This document shows, piece by piece, positions 31,413-40,098 of a DNA stretch of 64,000 bases. The translations under genes and the position numbers were made by a program. This stretch comes from Thioalkalivibrio sp. ALJ16 (GTDB lineage: Bacteria; Pseudomonadota; Gammaproteobacteria; Ectothiorhodospirales; Ectothiorhodospiraceae). The notes beneath the pieces were generated by a model that made no database searches, was not told the DNA's origin, and saw nothing but the letters and a program-made list of their open reading frames with translations. The stretch lies in NCBI RefSeq assembly GCF_000377345.1, contig NZ_KB898045.1, positions 1-64,000 of the forward strand, given 5' to 3'. Position 1 is the first letter of the stretch. The number at the start of each line of letters is the position of its first letter.

Positions 31413-33607
31413 CTGGACTGAGGGGGTTCCCCTGGGGGCTGTTGGGGATCGGCCTGCTGTTCGCGCTGCTGCTGACCTCGCTGGTGGTCATGGGCAATGC
31501 CGCTCAGGATCAGGCGCGTTTCGAACAGCTGTTCCTGTGGCTGCTGGTGTTCCACGCCGCCATTCTGGTGGTGCTGGGCGGCCTGATCATCTTTCAGCTG
31601 GTGCGCATGGCGATCCAGTATCGCCGGGGCGTGCCGGGCAGCCGCCTGACGCTGCGGCTGGTCGCGGTGTTCATGCTGGTCGCGGTGCTGCCGGTCTCGG
31701 TGGTCTACTACTTCTCCTTCAAGTTCCTGAACGAGGGGGTTGACTCCTGGTTCGACGTGCGCGTGGAGTCGGCGCTGGAGGATGCACTGGAGTTGTCGCG
31801 TTCCTCGCTGGATCTGCGCGTGCGCCAGCTGGCGACCGAGACGCAGGAACTGATGGCCGAACTGGAGGGCGTCTCCGAGGGGCTGGTGCCGCTGGCGCTG
31901 AATGACTACCGGCGTCAGGTCGGGGCCCAGGAGCTCACGCTGGTGGGCTCCAACAACCGCATCATTGCCTCCAGCACCGACAGCCCGATCCGGCGCCTGC
32001 CCACCCCGCCCGATTCCGACGTACTGATGCGAGTGCGCCCGGAGCAGCCGTACTCGCGTCTGGAGCCGCGTTCCGACGGGTCGCTGATTATCCGCGTCGT
32101 AGCCACCACCAGCAGCCGCCGGCCGGGTTCCGAGAACCGCATCCTGCAGGGTATCTACCCGGTGGATCCGCGCATGAGCGCTCTGTCCCTGCGCGTTCAG
32201 GATGCGTTTGCGGACTACCGCGAATTTGCCTACCTGCGCGGACCGATGATCCAGGGATTCGTGTTTACCCTGTCACTGGCGCTGGCGATCTCGCTGATGG
32301 CGGCGCTGTGGGCCGGGCTGCTGGTGGCGCGGCGCATGGTGCGCCCGATCTCCGACCTGGTGCAGGGCACGCGCATGGTGGCGCAGGGCGACTACAGCAC
32401 CCGCCTCGCGGTGCAGCGCGCCGACGAGCTGGGTTTCCTGGTGCAGTCGTTCAACACCATGACGCGCACCCTGAACGAGGCGCGCGACGAGGCCGAGCGC
32501 AACCGCCGTCTGCTGGATGCCGAGCGCGCCTATCTGGAAAGCGTGCTGCAGCACCTGCGTTCCGGGGTGCTGGCACTGGACGGCAGCCTGCGTCTGCGTA
32601 CCGCCAACGCCGCAGCCAGCGAGATCCTGGAATGTGACCTCCAGGGCGGGCGTACCCGGGTGATGTCGGAGCTGGGGGACGATTGTCCGCTGGTGGCGCA
32701 GTTCTTCGAGGCAATCAGCGATGCCCTGGTGCGTCAGGAGGAGGAGTGGTCGCGCCAGGTGGTGGTGTTCACCCGTACCGGGCGCAAGGTGCTGATGACG
32801 CGTGCGGTCTGGCTGCCGACGTCCGGTTCCAGTCGCGGCCTGCACGCGATCGTGTTCGACGACATGACCGAGTTCCTGAAGGCGCAGCGCGACGCGGCCT
32901 GGGGCGAGGTGGCCCGGCGTCTGGCGCACGAGATCAAGAACCCGCTGACCCCGATCCAGCTCTCCGCCGAGCGCCTTTCGAGGCGTCTGGGCAAGGTACT
33001 GGAGGGGGCCGATCGCGAGGTGCTGGACCGTGCCACGGGTACCATCGTGCAGCAGGTGGAGGCGATGAAGACCCTGGTCAACGCCTTCCGTGATTATGCC
33101 CAGGCACCGCAGCTGGAGCGCGCGGCGGTGGATCTGAACCAGCTGATCCGCGATGTCTGCGAACTGTACCGGGACCAGGACGGGCGTTCGCGGGTGGATG
33201 TGACCCTCGACCCAGCGCTGCCGCCCATCCAGGGCGATGCCGGGCGGCTGCGGCAGCTGCTGCACAACCTGATCAAGAACGCCCTGGAGGCGGGTGCGGG
33301 TACCGACGGCATGGAGGTGCATGTGGTGACCGCCTATCTCGACGATCCCGCCGGGCCGCACATCGAGATGCGGGTGACCGATACCGGCCCGGGCATCAAG
33401 CCGGAGTTCCTGGAGCGCATCTTCGAGCCCTACACCACGGACAAGCCGCGCGGGACCGGGCTGGGTCTGGCCGTCGCCCAGAAGATCGTGGAGGAGCATG
33501 GCGGGCTGATTGAGTGCCATAATGCGGAATCCGGTCCCGGCGGGGCGGTGTTCCGCATCCGCATCCCGGTGGAGCATGGCCCGGTGGTTCACGAGGAGCC
33601 CGCATGA
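31397..33607 (+). CDS. ntrY: NtrY-like sensor histidine kinase
   Basis: A 736-residue membrane histidine kinase. Two N-terminal transmembrane helices (about 12-35, 45-75) and a third (about 288-312) enclose a long extracytoplasmic region; then HAMP (RRMVRPISDLVQGTRMVAQG), a PAS domain, the H-box RRLAHEIKNPLTPIQ with the phospho-His near 511, and the ATPase domain (LLHNLIKNALEAG, DTGPGIKPEF, GTGLGLAVAQKI). The ATG lies inside the MITE; the likely ancestral ATG at 31262 is in the same frame but is now followed by a TGA within the MITE. Partner of ntrX, which overlaps the stop by four bases. Signal unknown; family members sense nitrogen, redox or envelope state. Confidence 0.9.
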   Translation: MNQSFPGLRGFPWGLLGIGLLFALLLTSLVVMGNAAQDQARFEQLFLWLLVFHAAILVVLGGLIIFQLVRMAIQYRRGVPGSRLTLRLVAVFMLVAVLPVSVVYYFSFKFLNEGVDSWFDVRVESALEDALELSRSSLDLRVRQLATETQELMAELEGVSEGLVPLALNDYRRQVGAQELTLVGSNNRIIASSTDSPIRRLPTPPDSDVLMRVRPEQPYSRLEPRSDGSLIIRVVATTSSRRPGSENRILQGIYPVDPRMSALSLRVQDAFADYREFAYLRGPMIQGFVFTLSLALAISLMAALWAGLLVARRMVRPISDLVQGTRMVAQGDYSTRLAVQRADELGFLVQSFNTMTRTLNEARDEAERNRRLLDAERAYLESVLQHLRSGVLALDGSLRLRTANAAASEILECDLQGGRTRVMSELGDDCPLVAQFFEAISDALVRQEEEWSRQVVVFTRTGRKVLMTRAVWLPTSGSSRGLHAIVFDDMTEFLKAQRDAAWGEVARRLAHEIKNPLTPIQLSAERLSRRLGKVLEGADREVLDRATGTIVQQVEAMKTLVNAFRDYAQAPQLERAAVDLNQLIRDVCELYRDQDGRSRVDVTLDPALPPIQGDAGRLRQLLHNLIKNALEAGAGTDGMEVHVVTAYLDDPAGPHIEMRVTDTGPGIKPEFLERIFEPYTTDKPRGTGLGLAVAQKIVEEHGGLIECHNAESGPGGAVFRIRIPVEHGPVVHEEPA

Positions 33608-34983
33608 GCGAAGCCTACATTCTCGTTGTCGATGACGAGCCGGACATCCGCATGCTGCTGAAGGATGTACTGGAGGACGAGGGCTACCAGGTGGCGCTGG
33701 CCGGATCGGTGACCGAGGCCAAGGCGCAGCGCCGGAGCCGGCGCCCCGACCTGATACTGCTGGATGTCTGGATGCCGGATGGCGATGGCATCTCGCTGCT
33801 CAAGGAGTGGAGCGACGACGAGGGCCTGCCATGCCCGGTGGTGATGGTCTCCGGCCATGGCAACGTCGAGACCGCCGTGGATGCCACGCGGCTCGGGGCC
33901 TACGATTTCATCGAGAAGCCGCTGTCCATCGACAAGCTGCTGATTACCCTGCACAACGCCCTGGAGGCCGCGCGCCTGCAGCGCGAGAACGTGGGCCTGA
34001 AGCGGCATGCGGGCACGGTCCACGACCCGGTGGGCAGCAGCGCCACCATGGTGAACCTGCGCGACCAGGTGCAGCGCATGGCGCAGCACGATACCTGGGT
34101 GCTGATCACCGGCGAGCCGGGGGTGGGCAAGCAGACCTTCGCGCGCCTGCTGCATGCGCGCAGCGCGCGGCGCGAGAGCCCGTTCATCGTGGTCTCGGTG
34201 GGCTCGCTGTCCGGCGAGGAGGCGATTGCCGAGCTGTTCGGCAGCGAGCAGGGCGAGCACGTGCGCTACGGGCTGCTGGAGCAGGCCGCCGGGGGGGTGC
34301 TGTTCCTGGACGAGGTCGCGGAGATGGACCTGCAGACCCAGGGCCGCCTGCTGCACGCACTGGACACCCAGCGCATCACCCGTATCGGTGGCAACCAGCC
34401 GATCAGTGTAAACGTGCGCGTGATCGCGGCAACCCAGTATGATCTGGCGGAGGCAGTGGCGCAGGGCCACTTCCGCGAGGACCTGTACTACCGGCTCAAT
34501 GTCCTGCCACTGACGATCCCGCCGCTGCGCGAGCACCCGGAGGACATCCCGGAACTGCTGGAATGCCACATGCGCCACCTGCATCAGCAGGAGGGGCTGC
34601 CGGTGCGCGCGTTTCAGCGCCCGGCCCTGGAGCGGTTGCAGCAGTATCACTGGCCGGGCAATGTGCGCGAGCTGCGCAACCTGGTGCAGCGGCTGATGAT
34701 CCTGGGCTCTGGCGACGAGATCACCCGTGACGAGGTGGAGCGTACCCTGACCGGTCAGCCGCAGCGCGGCGAGGAGGCCGGGGAGGGCGTGCTGGCGATC
34801 CCCGACCTGCCGCTGCGCGAGGCTCGCGAGCAGTTCGAGCGCGAATACCTGCAGCAGCAGCTGGAGCGGTCCGAAGGCAACATGACCCGCCTGGCCGAGC
34901 GGGTCGGGCTGGAACGCACGCACCTGTACCGCAAGTTCAAGGCGCTGGGCATCGATCCCAAGCGGGTCAAGTCCGAAGGCTGA
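33604..34983 (+). CDS. ntrX: NtrX-like response regulator lacking the GAFTGA loop
   Basis: A 459-residue regulator: receiver (phospho-Asp in DLILLDVWMPDGDG, about residue 58), AAA+ domain (Walker A GEPGVGKQT, Walker B GGVLFLDEVAEMD, Arg finger region REDLYYRLNVLPL) and a Fis-type helix-turn-helix (GNMTRLAERVGLERTHLYRK). Where sigma-54 activators carry GAFTGA, this protein reads ELFGSEQGEHVRYGLLEQ (residues about 212-228), so the sigma-54 contact loop is missing. NtrX proteins of some alphaproteobacteria share this trait and act on sigma-70 promoters. It is translationally coupled to ntrY and lies 24 bp before trkA. Confidence 0.9.
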   Translation: MSEAYILVVDDEPDIRMLLKDVLEDEGYQVALAGSVTEAKAQRRSRRPDLILLDVWMPDGDGISLLKEWSDDEGLPCPVVMVSGHGNVETAVDATRLGAYDFIEKPLSIDKLLITLHNALEAARLQRENVGLKRHAGTVHDPVGSSATMVNLRDQVQRMAQHDTWVLITGEPGVGKQTFARLLHARSARRESPFIVVSVGSLSGEEAIAELFGSEQGEHVRYGLLEQAAGGVLFLDEVAEMDLQTQGRLLHALDTQRITRIGGNQPISVNVRVIAATQYDLAEAVAQGHFREDLYYRLNVLPLTIPPLREHPEDIPELLECHMRHLHQQEGLPVRAFQRPALERLQQYHWPGNVRELRNLVQRLMILGSGDEITRDEVERTLTGQPQRGEEAGEGVLAIPDLPLREAREQFEREYLQQQLERSEGNMTRLAERVGLERTHLYRKFKALGIDPKRVKSEG

Positions 34984-35006
34984 ACCCGCGCCGCCACGGG
35001 AGTCGC

Positions 35007-36386
35007 ATGAAGCACATCATCATTCTGGGGGCCGGTCAGGTCGGGCAGTCGCTGGCGGAGGCCCTGAGCGCCGACGGTATCGACATCACGGTGGTCGACT
35101 ACCGTGCCGAGATGCTGGCCGAGCTGGAAGACCGCTTCGACATCAAGACCATCCACGGCTTTGCCGCGCACCCCTCGGTGCTGGAGGCGGCGGGGGCGCA
35201 GGATGCGTCGATGCTGATCGCGGTGACCAACTCCGACGAGACCAACATGGTCGCCTGTCAGGTGGCCTCCACTCTGTTCAACATCGAGACCAAGATCGCC
35301 CGCGTCCGCGCCCGGGACTATCACGAGACCCCGGCGCTGTTCGCGCAGGACGCGATGCCGGTGGACATGCTGATCTCGCCCGAGGCGATCGTGACCAGCC
35401 ACATCCAGCGTCTGATCGAGCACCCCGGCTCGCTGCAGGTGCTGGAGTTCGCCGAGGGCCGCGTCTCGCTGGTGGGCGTGCGCGCCTACTACGGCGGGCC
35501 GCTGGTGGGGCACGAGCTGAAGAACCTGCAAAGCGACATGCCCGGGATCCAGACCCGGGTGGCGGCCATCTTTCGCAAGGACCGTCCGATCCAGCCCGAC
35601 GGCTCGACGGTGATCGAGGCCGACGACGAGGTGTTCTTCGTGGCCGCGAAGAAGAACATCCGCGCGGTGACGTCCGAGCTGCGCAAGCTGGAAAAGCCGT
35701 ACAAGCGCATCCTGATCGCCGGCGGCGGCAACATCGGCGAACGCCTGGCCGAGACCCTCAGCAAGCGCTACCGGGTCAAGGTGATCGAGCGCGATTCCGA
35801 ACGCGCCGACTACCTGGCGCGCTCCCTTCCGGGCAACGTGCTGGTGCTGCAGGGGGACAGTTCGGACGACCGTTTCCTGGAATCCATCAATGTCGAACAC
35901 AGCGACGTGTTCTGCGCGGTGACCAACGACGACCAGGCCAACATCTTCGCCGGGATGCTGGCCAAGCGCTGGGGCGTGCGCAAGGTGATGTCGCTGATCA
36001 ATCGGCCGAGCTACGTGGACCTGCTGCAAAGCGGCGCGATCGACGTCGCGATCTCGCCGCAGCAGGCGACCATAAGCGCGCTGCTGGCGCGGGTGCGCGA
36101 GGGCGGTACCGCCACCGTGCATACCCTGCGTCGCGGTGCGGCCGAGGCGATCGAGACCGTGGTGAATGGCGATGCCCGCACCTCTCAGGTCGTCGGCCGC
36201 CGGATCGACGAGATCGATTTCCCCGAGGGCACCAGTCTCGGGGCGGTGGTGCGCGACGAGGAGGTCATCATCCCGCACCGGGACACGCTGATCGCGGCCG
36301 GTGACCACGTGATCCTGTTCGTGACCGACCGCCGCAAAGTGAAGCAGGTCCAGCGCCTGTTCCAGCCGACGGCGCTGTTCTTCTAG
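35007..36386 (+). CDS. trkA: Trk system potassium transporter TrkA
   Basis: A 459-residue peripheral membrane protein that gates TrkH. Two RCK_N domains with NAD-binding loops (IIILGAGQVGQSLAEAL and ILIAGGGNIGERLAETL) alternate with two RCK_C domains (VGVRAYYGGPLVGHEL..., and VVGRRIDEIDFPEGTSLGAVV). Length equals E. coli TrkA (458). In E. coli trkA follows rsmB directly; here ntrYX is interposed. Followed by trkH after 10 bp. Confidence 0.95.
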   Translation: MKHIIILGAGQVGQSLAEALSADGIDITVVDYRAEMLAELEDRFDIKTIHGFAAHPSVLEAAGAQDASMLIAVTNSDETNMVACQVASTLFNIETKIARVRARDYHETPALFAQDAMPVDMLISPEAIVTSHIQRLIEHPGSLQVLEFAEGRVSLVGVRAYYGGPLVGHELKNLQSDMPGIQTRVAAIFRKDRPIQPDGSTVIEADDEVFFVAAKKNIRAVTSELRKLEKPYKRILIAGGGNIGERLAETLSKRYRVKVIERDSERADYLARSLPGNVLVLQGDSSDDRFLESINVEHSDVFCAVTNDDQANIFAGMLAKRWGVRKVMSLINRPSYVDLLQSGAIDVAISPQQATISALLARVREGGTATVHTLRRGAAEAIETVVNGDARTSQVVGRRIDEIDFPEGTSLGAVVRDEEVIIPHRDTLIAAGDHVILFVTDRRKVKQVQRLFQPTALFF

Positions 36387-36395
36387 GCGGCGTCT

Positions 36396-37850
36396 ATGCT
36401 GCATCTCGCGTCCACCGCCCGCCTGCTCGGGATGTTGCTGACCCTCTTCAGCCTGTCCATGCTGCCGCCGGCGGCGATCGGCTTCCTGTACGGCGAGGCT
36501 ACCGCCTGGGTGTTCCTGCAGGCGTTCGCGCTGCTGCTGCTGATCGGCGGTCTGCTGTGGGGGCCGCTGTACCGGGCGCGGCGCGAACTGCAGGCACGCG
36601 ACGGCTTCATCCTGGTGGTGCTGTTCTGGCTGGGGCTGGGGATCGCCGGGGCCACGCCGCTGTTCCTGGACCCGAACCTGCAGGTCTCGTTCACCGACGC
36701 CGCGTTCGAGTCCATGTCCGGCCTGACCACGACCGGGGCCACGGTGCTGACCGGACTCGACGACCTGCCGCGGGCCCTGCTGTGGTATCGCCAGCAGCTG
36801 CAGTGGATGGGCGGCATGGGGATCATCGTGCTGGCCGTGGCCATCCTGCCGCTGCTGGGCGTCGGCGGCATGCAGCTGTTCAAGGCCGAGACCCCGGGCC
36901 CGATCCGCGACAACAAGCTGACCCCGCGCATCGCCGAGACCGCACGCAACCTCTGGTACATCTACCTGGGCCTGACCGTGGCCTGCGCACTGGCCTACTG
37001 GGCCGCCGGCATGGAGGCGTTCGATGCCGTCGCGCATGCCTTTTCGACCGTCGCGATTGGCGGATTTTCGCCATACGACGCGAGTATCGGCCACTTCGAA
37101 AGCGCGCGAATCGAGGCCGTGGCCATTGTCTTCATGGTGCTGGCGGGCATGAACTTCGCCCTGCATTTCCTCGCGTTTCACCGCGCCTCCGCGGGCCCCT
37201 ACCGCCGTGACGAGGAGTTGCGGACCTATCTGCTGCTGCTCGCGGGTGCCGGCGTGATCGTGGTGGCCTTCATGCTCTGGAGCGGCTTTGCCAGCGAACC
37301 CTCGGAGGCCCTGCGCAAGGGCCTGTTCCATGTGGTGTCGATCGCGACGACGACCGGTTTCACCACGGACAGCTTCTATCTCTGGCCGGGTTTTCTTCCC
37401 GTGCTGCTGATCTTCCTGTCGTTTATCGGGGCCTGCACCGGTTCCACGGGGGGCGGGATGAAGGTCGTGCGCGTCCTGCTTCTGATGAAACAGGGGCAGC
37501 GCGAGATCAAACGGCTCATCCATCCGCACGCGCGGATCACTGTGAAGGTGAATGGCAAGGAGGCGCCGGACCGCGTGGTCCAGGCCGTGTGGGGCTTTCT
37601 CGCCGCCTACGTGATGGTGTTTGTCGTGATGATGCTCCTGCTGATGGTGACTGGGCTGGACCAGGTCACTGCGTTCTCGGCGGTTGCGGCCACGCTGAAC
37701 AATCTGGGCCCGGGGCTGGGCGAGGTCGGGGCCAACTATGCCGGCATCAACGACTTCAGCAAGTGGGTGCTGGTGCTGGCCATGCTGATGGGACGGCTGG
37801 AAATCTTTACCGTGCTGGTGCTTCTGTCGCCCGCCTTCTGGCGGCGTTAG
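36396..37850 (+). CDS. trkH: Trk potassium uptake channel TrkH
   Basis: A 484-residue integral membrane K+ transporter with four selectivity-filter P-loops (MSGLTTTGATVLTGL, STVAIGGFSPYDASIG, IATTTGFTTDSFYLW, ATLNNLGPGLGEVG) between hydrophobic helices. Together with TrkA it forms the TrkAH K+ uptake system, driven by proton motive force. The ATG at 36396 lies 10 bp after trkA, implying one transcript. Confidence 0.95.
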   Translation: MLHLASTARLLGMLLTLFSLSMLPPAAIGFLYGEATAWVFLQAFALLLLIGGLLWGPLYRARRELQARDGFILVVLFWLGLGIAGATPLFLDPNLQVSFTDAAFESMSGLTTTGATVLTGLDDLPRALLWYRQQLQWMGGMGIIVLAVAILPLLGVGGMQLFKAETPGPIRDNKLTPRIAETARNLWYIYLGLTVACALAYWAAGMEAFDAVAHAFSTVAIGGFSPYDASIGHFESARIEAVAIVFMVLAGMNFALHFLAFHRASAGPYRRDEELRTYLLLLAGAGVIVVAFMLWSGFASEPSEALRKGLFHVVSIATTTGFTTDSFYLWPGFLPVLLIFLSFIGACTGSTGGGMKVVRVLLLMKQGQREIKRLIHPHARITVKVNGKEAPDRVVQAVWGFLAAYVMVFVVMMLLLMVTGLDQVTAFSAVAATLNNLGPGLGEVGANYAGINDFSKWVLVLAMLMGRLEIFTVLVLLSPAFWRR

Positions 37851-37890
37851 CCTGAAAGCATGCAAAGCGGCGTGGCGCGGGAGGTGCCCC

Positions 37891-38238
37891 ATGAGCGACA
37901 TGATTGAGCGTTTCCAGAACATGCTGGATGGCGGACAGGATTCCGCGATGCTGCGTTTCTCGCTGGGGAATGCCCTGGCGACTGACGGCCAGCTGGAGGC
38001 GGCGGTCCCGCATCTGGAGCGGGCACTCGCGCTGGATGGTGGCTATTCCGCGGCCTGGAAGCTGCTGGCCAGGACCCTGGTCGAGCTGGAGCGCCCGGAG
38101 GCGGCCCTCTCCGCCTGCGAGCAGGGTATCCGGGTCGCCACGGACAAAGGCGACCTGCAGGCGGCGAAGGAGATGGAAGTCTTCGCCAGGCGCGCCCGCA
38201 AGCAGCAGGCGGCTGCGGACGGGCCCGGGGACGCATGA
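37891..38238 (+). CDS. Tetratricopeptide repeat protein, 115 aa
   Basis: A small soluble protein with about two TPR units (LRFSLGNALATDGQLEAAVPHLERALALDGGY and AAWKLLARTLVELERPEAALSACEQGI, cited here only by their position, residues about 20-52 and 53-85) and a basic C-terminal helix. No signal peptide. It probably mediates protein contacts; the partner is unknown. It ends overlapping the acyltransferase start by four bases, so the two are coupled; its upstream region is only 40 bp from trkH. Confidence 0.7.
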   Translation: MSDMIERFQNMLDGGQDSAMLRFSLGNALATDGQLEAAVPHLERALALDGGYSAAWKLLARTLVELERPEAALSACEQGIRVATDKGDLQAAKEMEVFARRARKQQAAADGPGDA

Positions 38239-39212
38239 GTTCCAGCGACGAGCGCGCCGCGCGCGGCACCGATGCCGGTGCCTACCAGGCACCCCTGACC
38301 GCGGCCCATTTCGCGCCGCGCTACTGGGGCAGCTGGCTGCTGCTGGGGCTGGCCTGGGTGCTGCAGGAACTGCCGCGCCCGGCCGTGCGCGTAATGGCGC
38401 GCGGCCTAGGGCGTCTGATCCGCCGTCTCGCCGGGCGCAGCCGCGTGATCGCCGAGCGCAACCTCGAACTGTGCTTCCCGGAGCTGAGCCCCGCCGAGCG
38501 TGCCCAGCGCCTGGAGGCCTACTACCGCTATCAGGCCCAGACCGTGCTGGATTACGGGCTGCTGTGGTTCGGCAAGCCCGGGCAGCACGCCGCGCGGATC
38601 CGTATCGAAGGCCTCGAGCACTACGAACGCCTGCGCGATGCCGGCACGCCGGTGATCATCCTCGCGCCGCATTCGCTGGCGCTGGACTACGGCGGCGTGC
38701 GCATGAGCCAGATGCACGACGGCGTCTCGTTCGCCAAGCCGATGAAGAACCCGGTGCTGGAGTGGATCAATCACCGCAGCCGCACCCGCTACTCGGGTGA
38801 CATTTTCGCCCGCGAGCAGGGGCTGCGCCCGGCCATTCGCCAGCTGCGGCGCGGTCGCTTCTTCTACTACCTGCCGGACGAGGACCTGGGCGCCGAGGGC
38901 GCGGTCTTCGTGGACTTCTTCGGTGTGAAGAAGGCCACGCTGACAGCCCTGGCGCGGCTGGCGCGCATGTCGAAGGCGGCGGTGCTGCCGAGCTTCGCCT
39001 GGTATGACGGCGCGGCGGACCAGTACGTGATGCGGCTCTGGCCGCCCATGGACGGCTATCCCTCCGGTGACGATGCAGTGGATGCCCGCCAGATGAATGT
39101 GGCCGTGGAACGCGGCATCGAACAGGCACCGGCGCAATACCTGTGGAGCCTGCGGCTGTTCCGCACCCGCCCCGACGGCGAGGCCTCGCTCTACCCCGAC
39201 CGCAGGCGCTGA
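38235..39212 (+). CDS. Lipid A biosynthesis acyltransferase (LpxL/HtrB family)
   Basis: A 325-residue inner-membrane acyltransferase adding a secondary acyl chain to lipid A. An N-terminal membrane anchor (YWGSWLLLGLAWVLQEL) precedes RVIAERNLELCFPELS, the HX4D catalytic motif HSLALD, and YYLPDEDLG. Both LpxL and LpxM share these; the exact acyl position cannot be told, so no symbol is given. Overlaps the TPR gene by four bases. Confidence 0.88.
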   Translation: MSSSDERAARGTDAGAYQAPLTAAHFAPRYWGSWLLLGLAWVLQELPRPAVRVMARGLGRLIRRLAGRSRVIAERNLELCFPELSPAERAQRLEAYYRYQAQTVLDYGLLWFGKPGQHAARIRIEGLEHYERLRDAGTPVIILAPHSLALDYGGVRMSQMHDGVSFAKPMKNPVLEWINHRSRTRYSGDIFAREQGLRPAIRQLRRGRFFYYLPDEDLGAEGAVFVDFFGVKKATLTALARLARMSKAAVLPSFAWYDGAADQYVMRLWPPMDGYPSGDDAVDARQMNVAVERGIEQAPAQYLWSLRLFRTRPDGEASLYPDRRR

Positions 39213-39225
39213 TCGACCTTCCGCG

Positions 39226-40080
39226 ATGCCCGAGGGCGATACCATCCACAAGCTGGCGCGGGCGCTCGGCCCGGTGCTGGGTACCGCCGCGCTGGAGGCC
39301 GTGGCCACTCGATCGCGACGCGGTGCGGCGCTGGTGGAACACGGGGCCATGGCCGCACGGGGCGTAAGCGCGCGCGGCAAGCACCTGCTGATCGCGCTGG
39401 ACGACGCCGCGGGTCACGCCTGGCAGCTGCGCACCCACCTGGGAATGTACGGAACCTGGCATCAATACGCGCCCGAAGCCGCCTGGAACAAGCCCGTGCA
39501 GCAGGCCTGGGCCGTGCTGCGGCTGCCGGACCGGGTGCTGGTCTGCTTCCATCCACGTGAACTGGCCTGGCAGCCCCGCTCAGAGGCGCGCGCCGACCCG
39601 GAACGCCTGGATTCGCGTGTGGGGCCGGACCTGCTGGACCCGGGTCTGGACCTGGCCGCGGTGGTCCGGCGCGTTCGCGACCGCAGCCCGCCGCCGCGCC
39701 CGATTCTGGATGTGCTGCTGGATCAGTCGCTGGCGTCCGGCATCGGGAACATCTACAAATCGGAGGTACTGTTCCTGCACCGGCGCCACCCGCTCGATCC
39801 GGTCGCCGCGATCGCGGATGACGCCCTGCAGGCGATGTATCGAGACGCGGCGCGCCTGCTGCGGCGCAACCTGAAGCCGGGGCCGCGCATCACGCGCGAG
39901 CGGGCCGAGACCGACGAGTACCTGTACGTGTACGGGCGTCGCGGCCAGCCCTGCCGGGTCTGCGGCACAGCCATCGAGCGGGCACTGGCGGGCGAACACC
40001 TGCGTTCCACCTACTGGTGCCCGTCCTGCCAGGCAGGGAACCCGGCGCCGACTGCGGGGCACCAAAGGGGACGGCGATAA
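39226..40080 (+). CDS. nei: Endonuclease VIII-like DNA glycosylase
   Basis: A 284-residue bifunctional glycosylase/AP lyase. The mature protein begins PEGDTIHKLARAL after Met, with catalytic Pro and Glu at positions 2 and 3. RTHLGMYGTW, SGIGNIYKSEVLFLHR (helix-two-turn-helix) and the C-terminal zinc finger CRVCGTAIERAL...YWCPSCQ are all present. The PEGDT start resembles Nei rather than Fpg (PELPE), so it likely removes oxidised pyrimidines. The start is 13 bp after the acyltransferase stop. Confidence 0.9.
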   Translation: MPEGDTIHKLARALGPVLGTAALEAVATRSRRGAALVEHGAMAARGVSARGKHLLIALDDAAGHAWQLRTHLGMYGTWHQYAPEAAWNKPVQQAWAVLRLPDRVLVCFHPRELAWQPRSEARADPERLDSRVGPDLLDPGLDLAAVVRRVRDRSPPPRPILDVLLDQSLASGIGNIYKSEVLFLHRRHPLDPVAAIADDALQAMYRDAARLLRRNLKPGPRITRERAETDEYLYVYGRRGQPCRVCGTAIERALAGEHLRSTYWCPSCQAGNPAPTAGHQRGRR

Positions 40081-40098
40081 CACCGAGGAGGCGCGAAC

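Noticed and set aside
34755-37922. Over 1000-codon minus-strand frame opposite ntrX-trkA-trkH
   Set aside because: Shadow of three well-supported plus-strand genes; composition His/Gln/Arg-rich and no motif.
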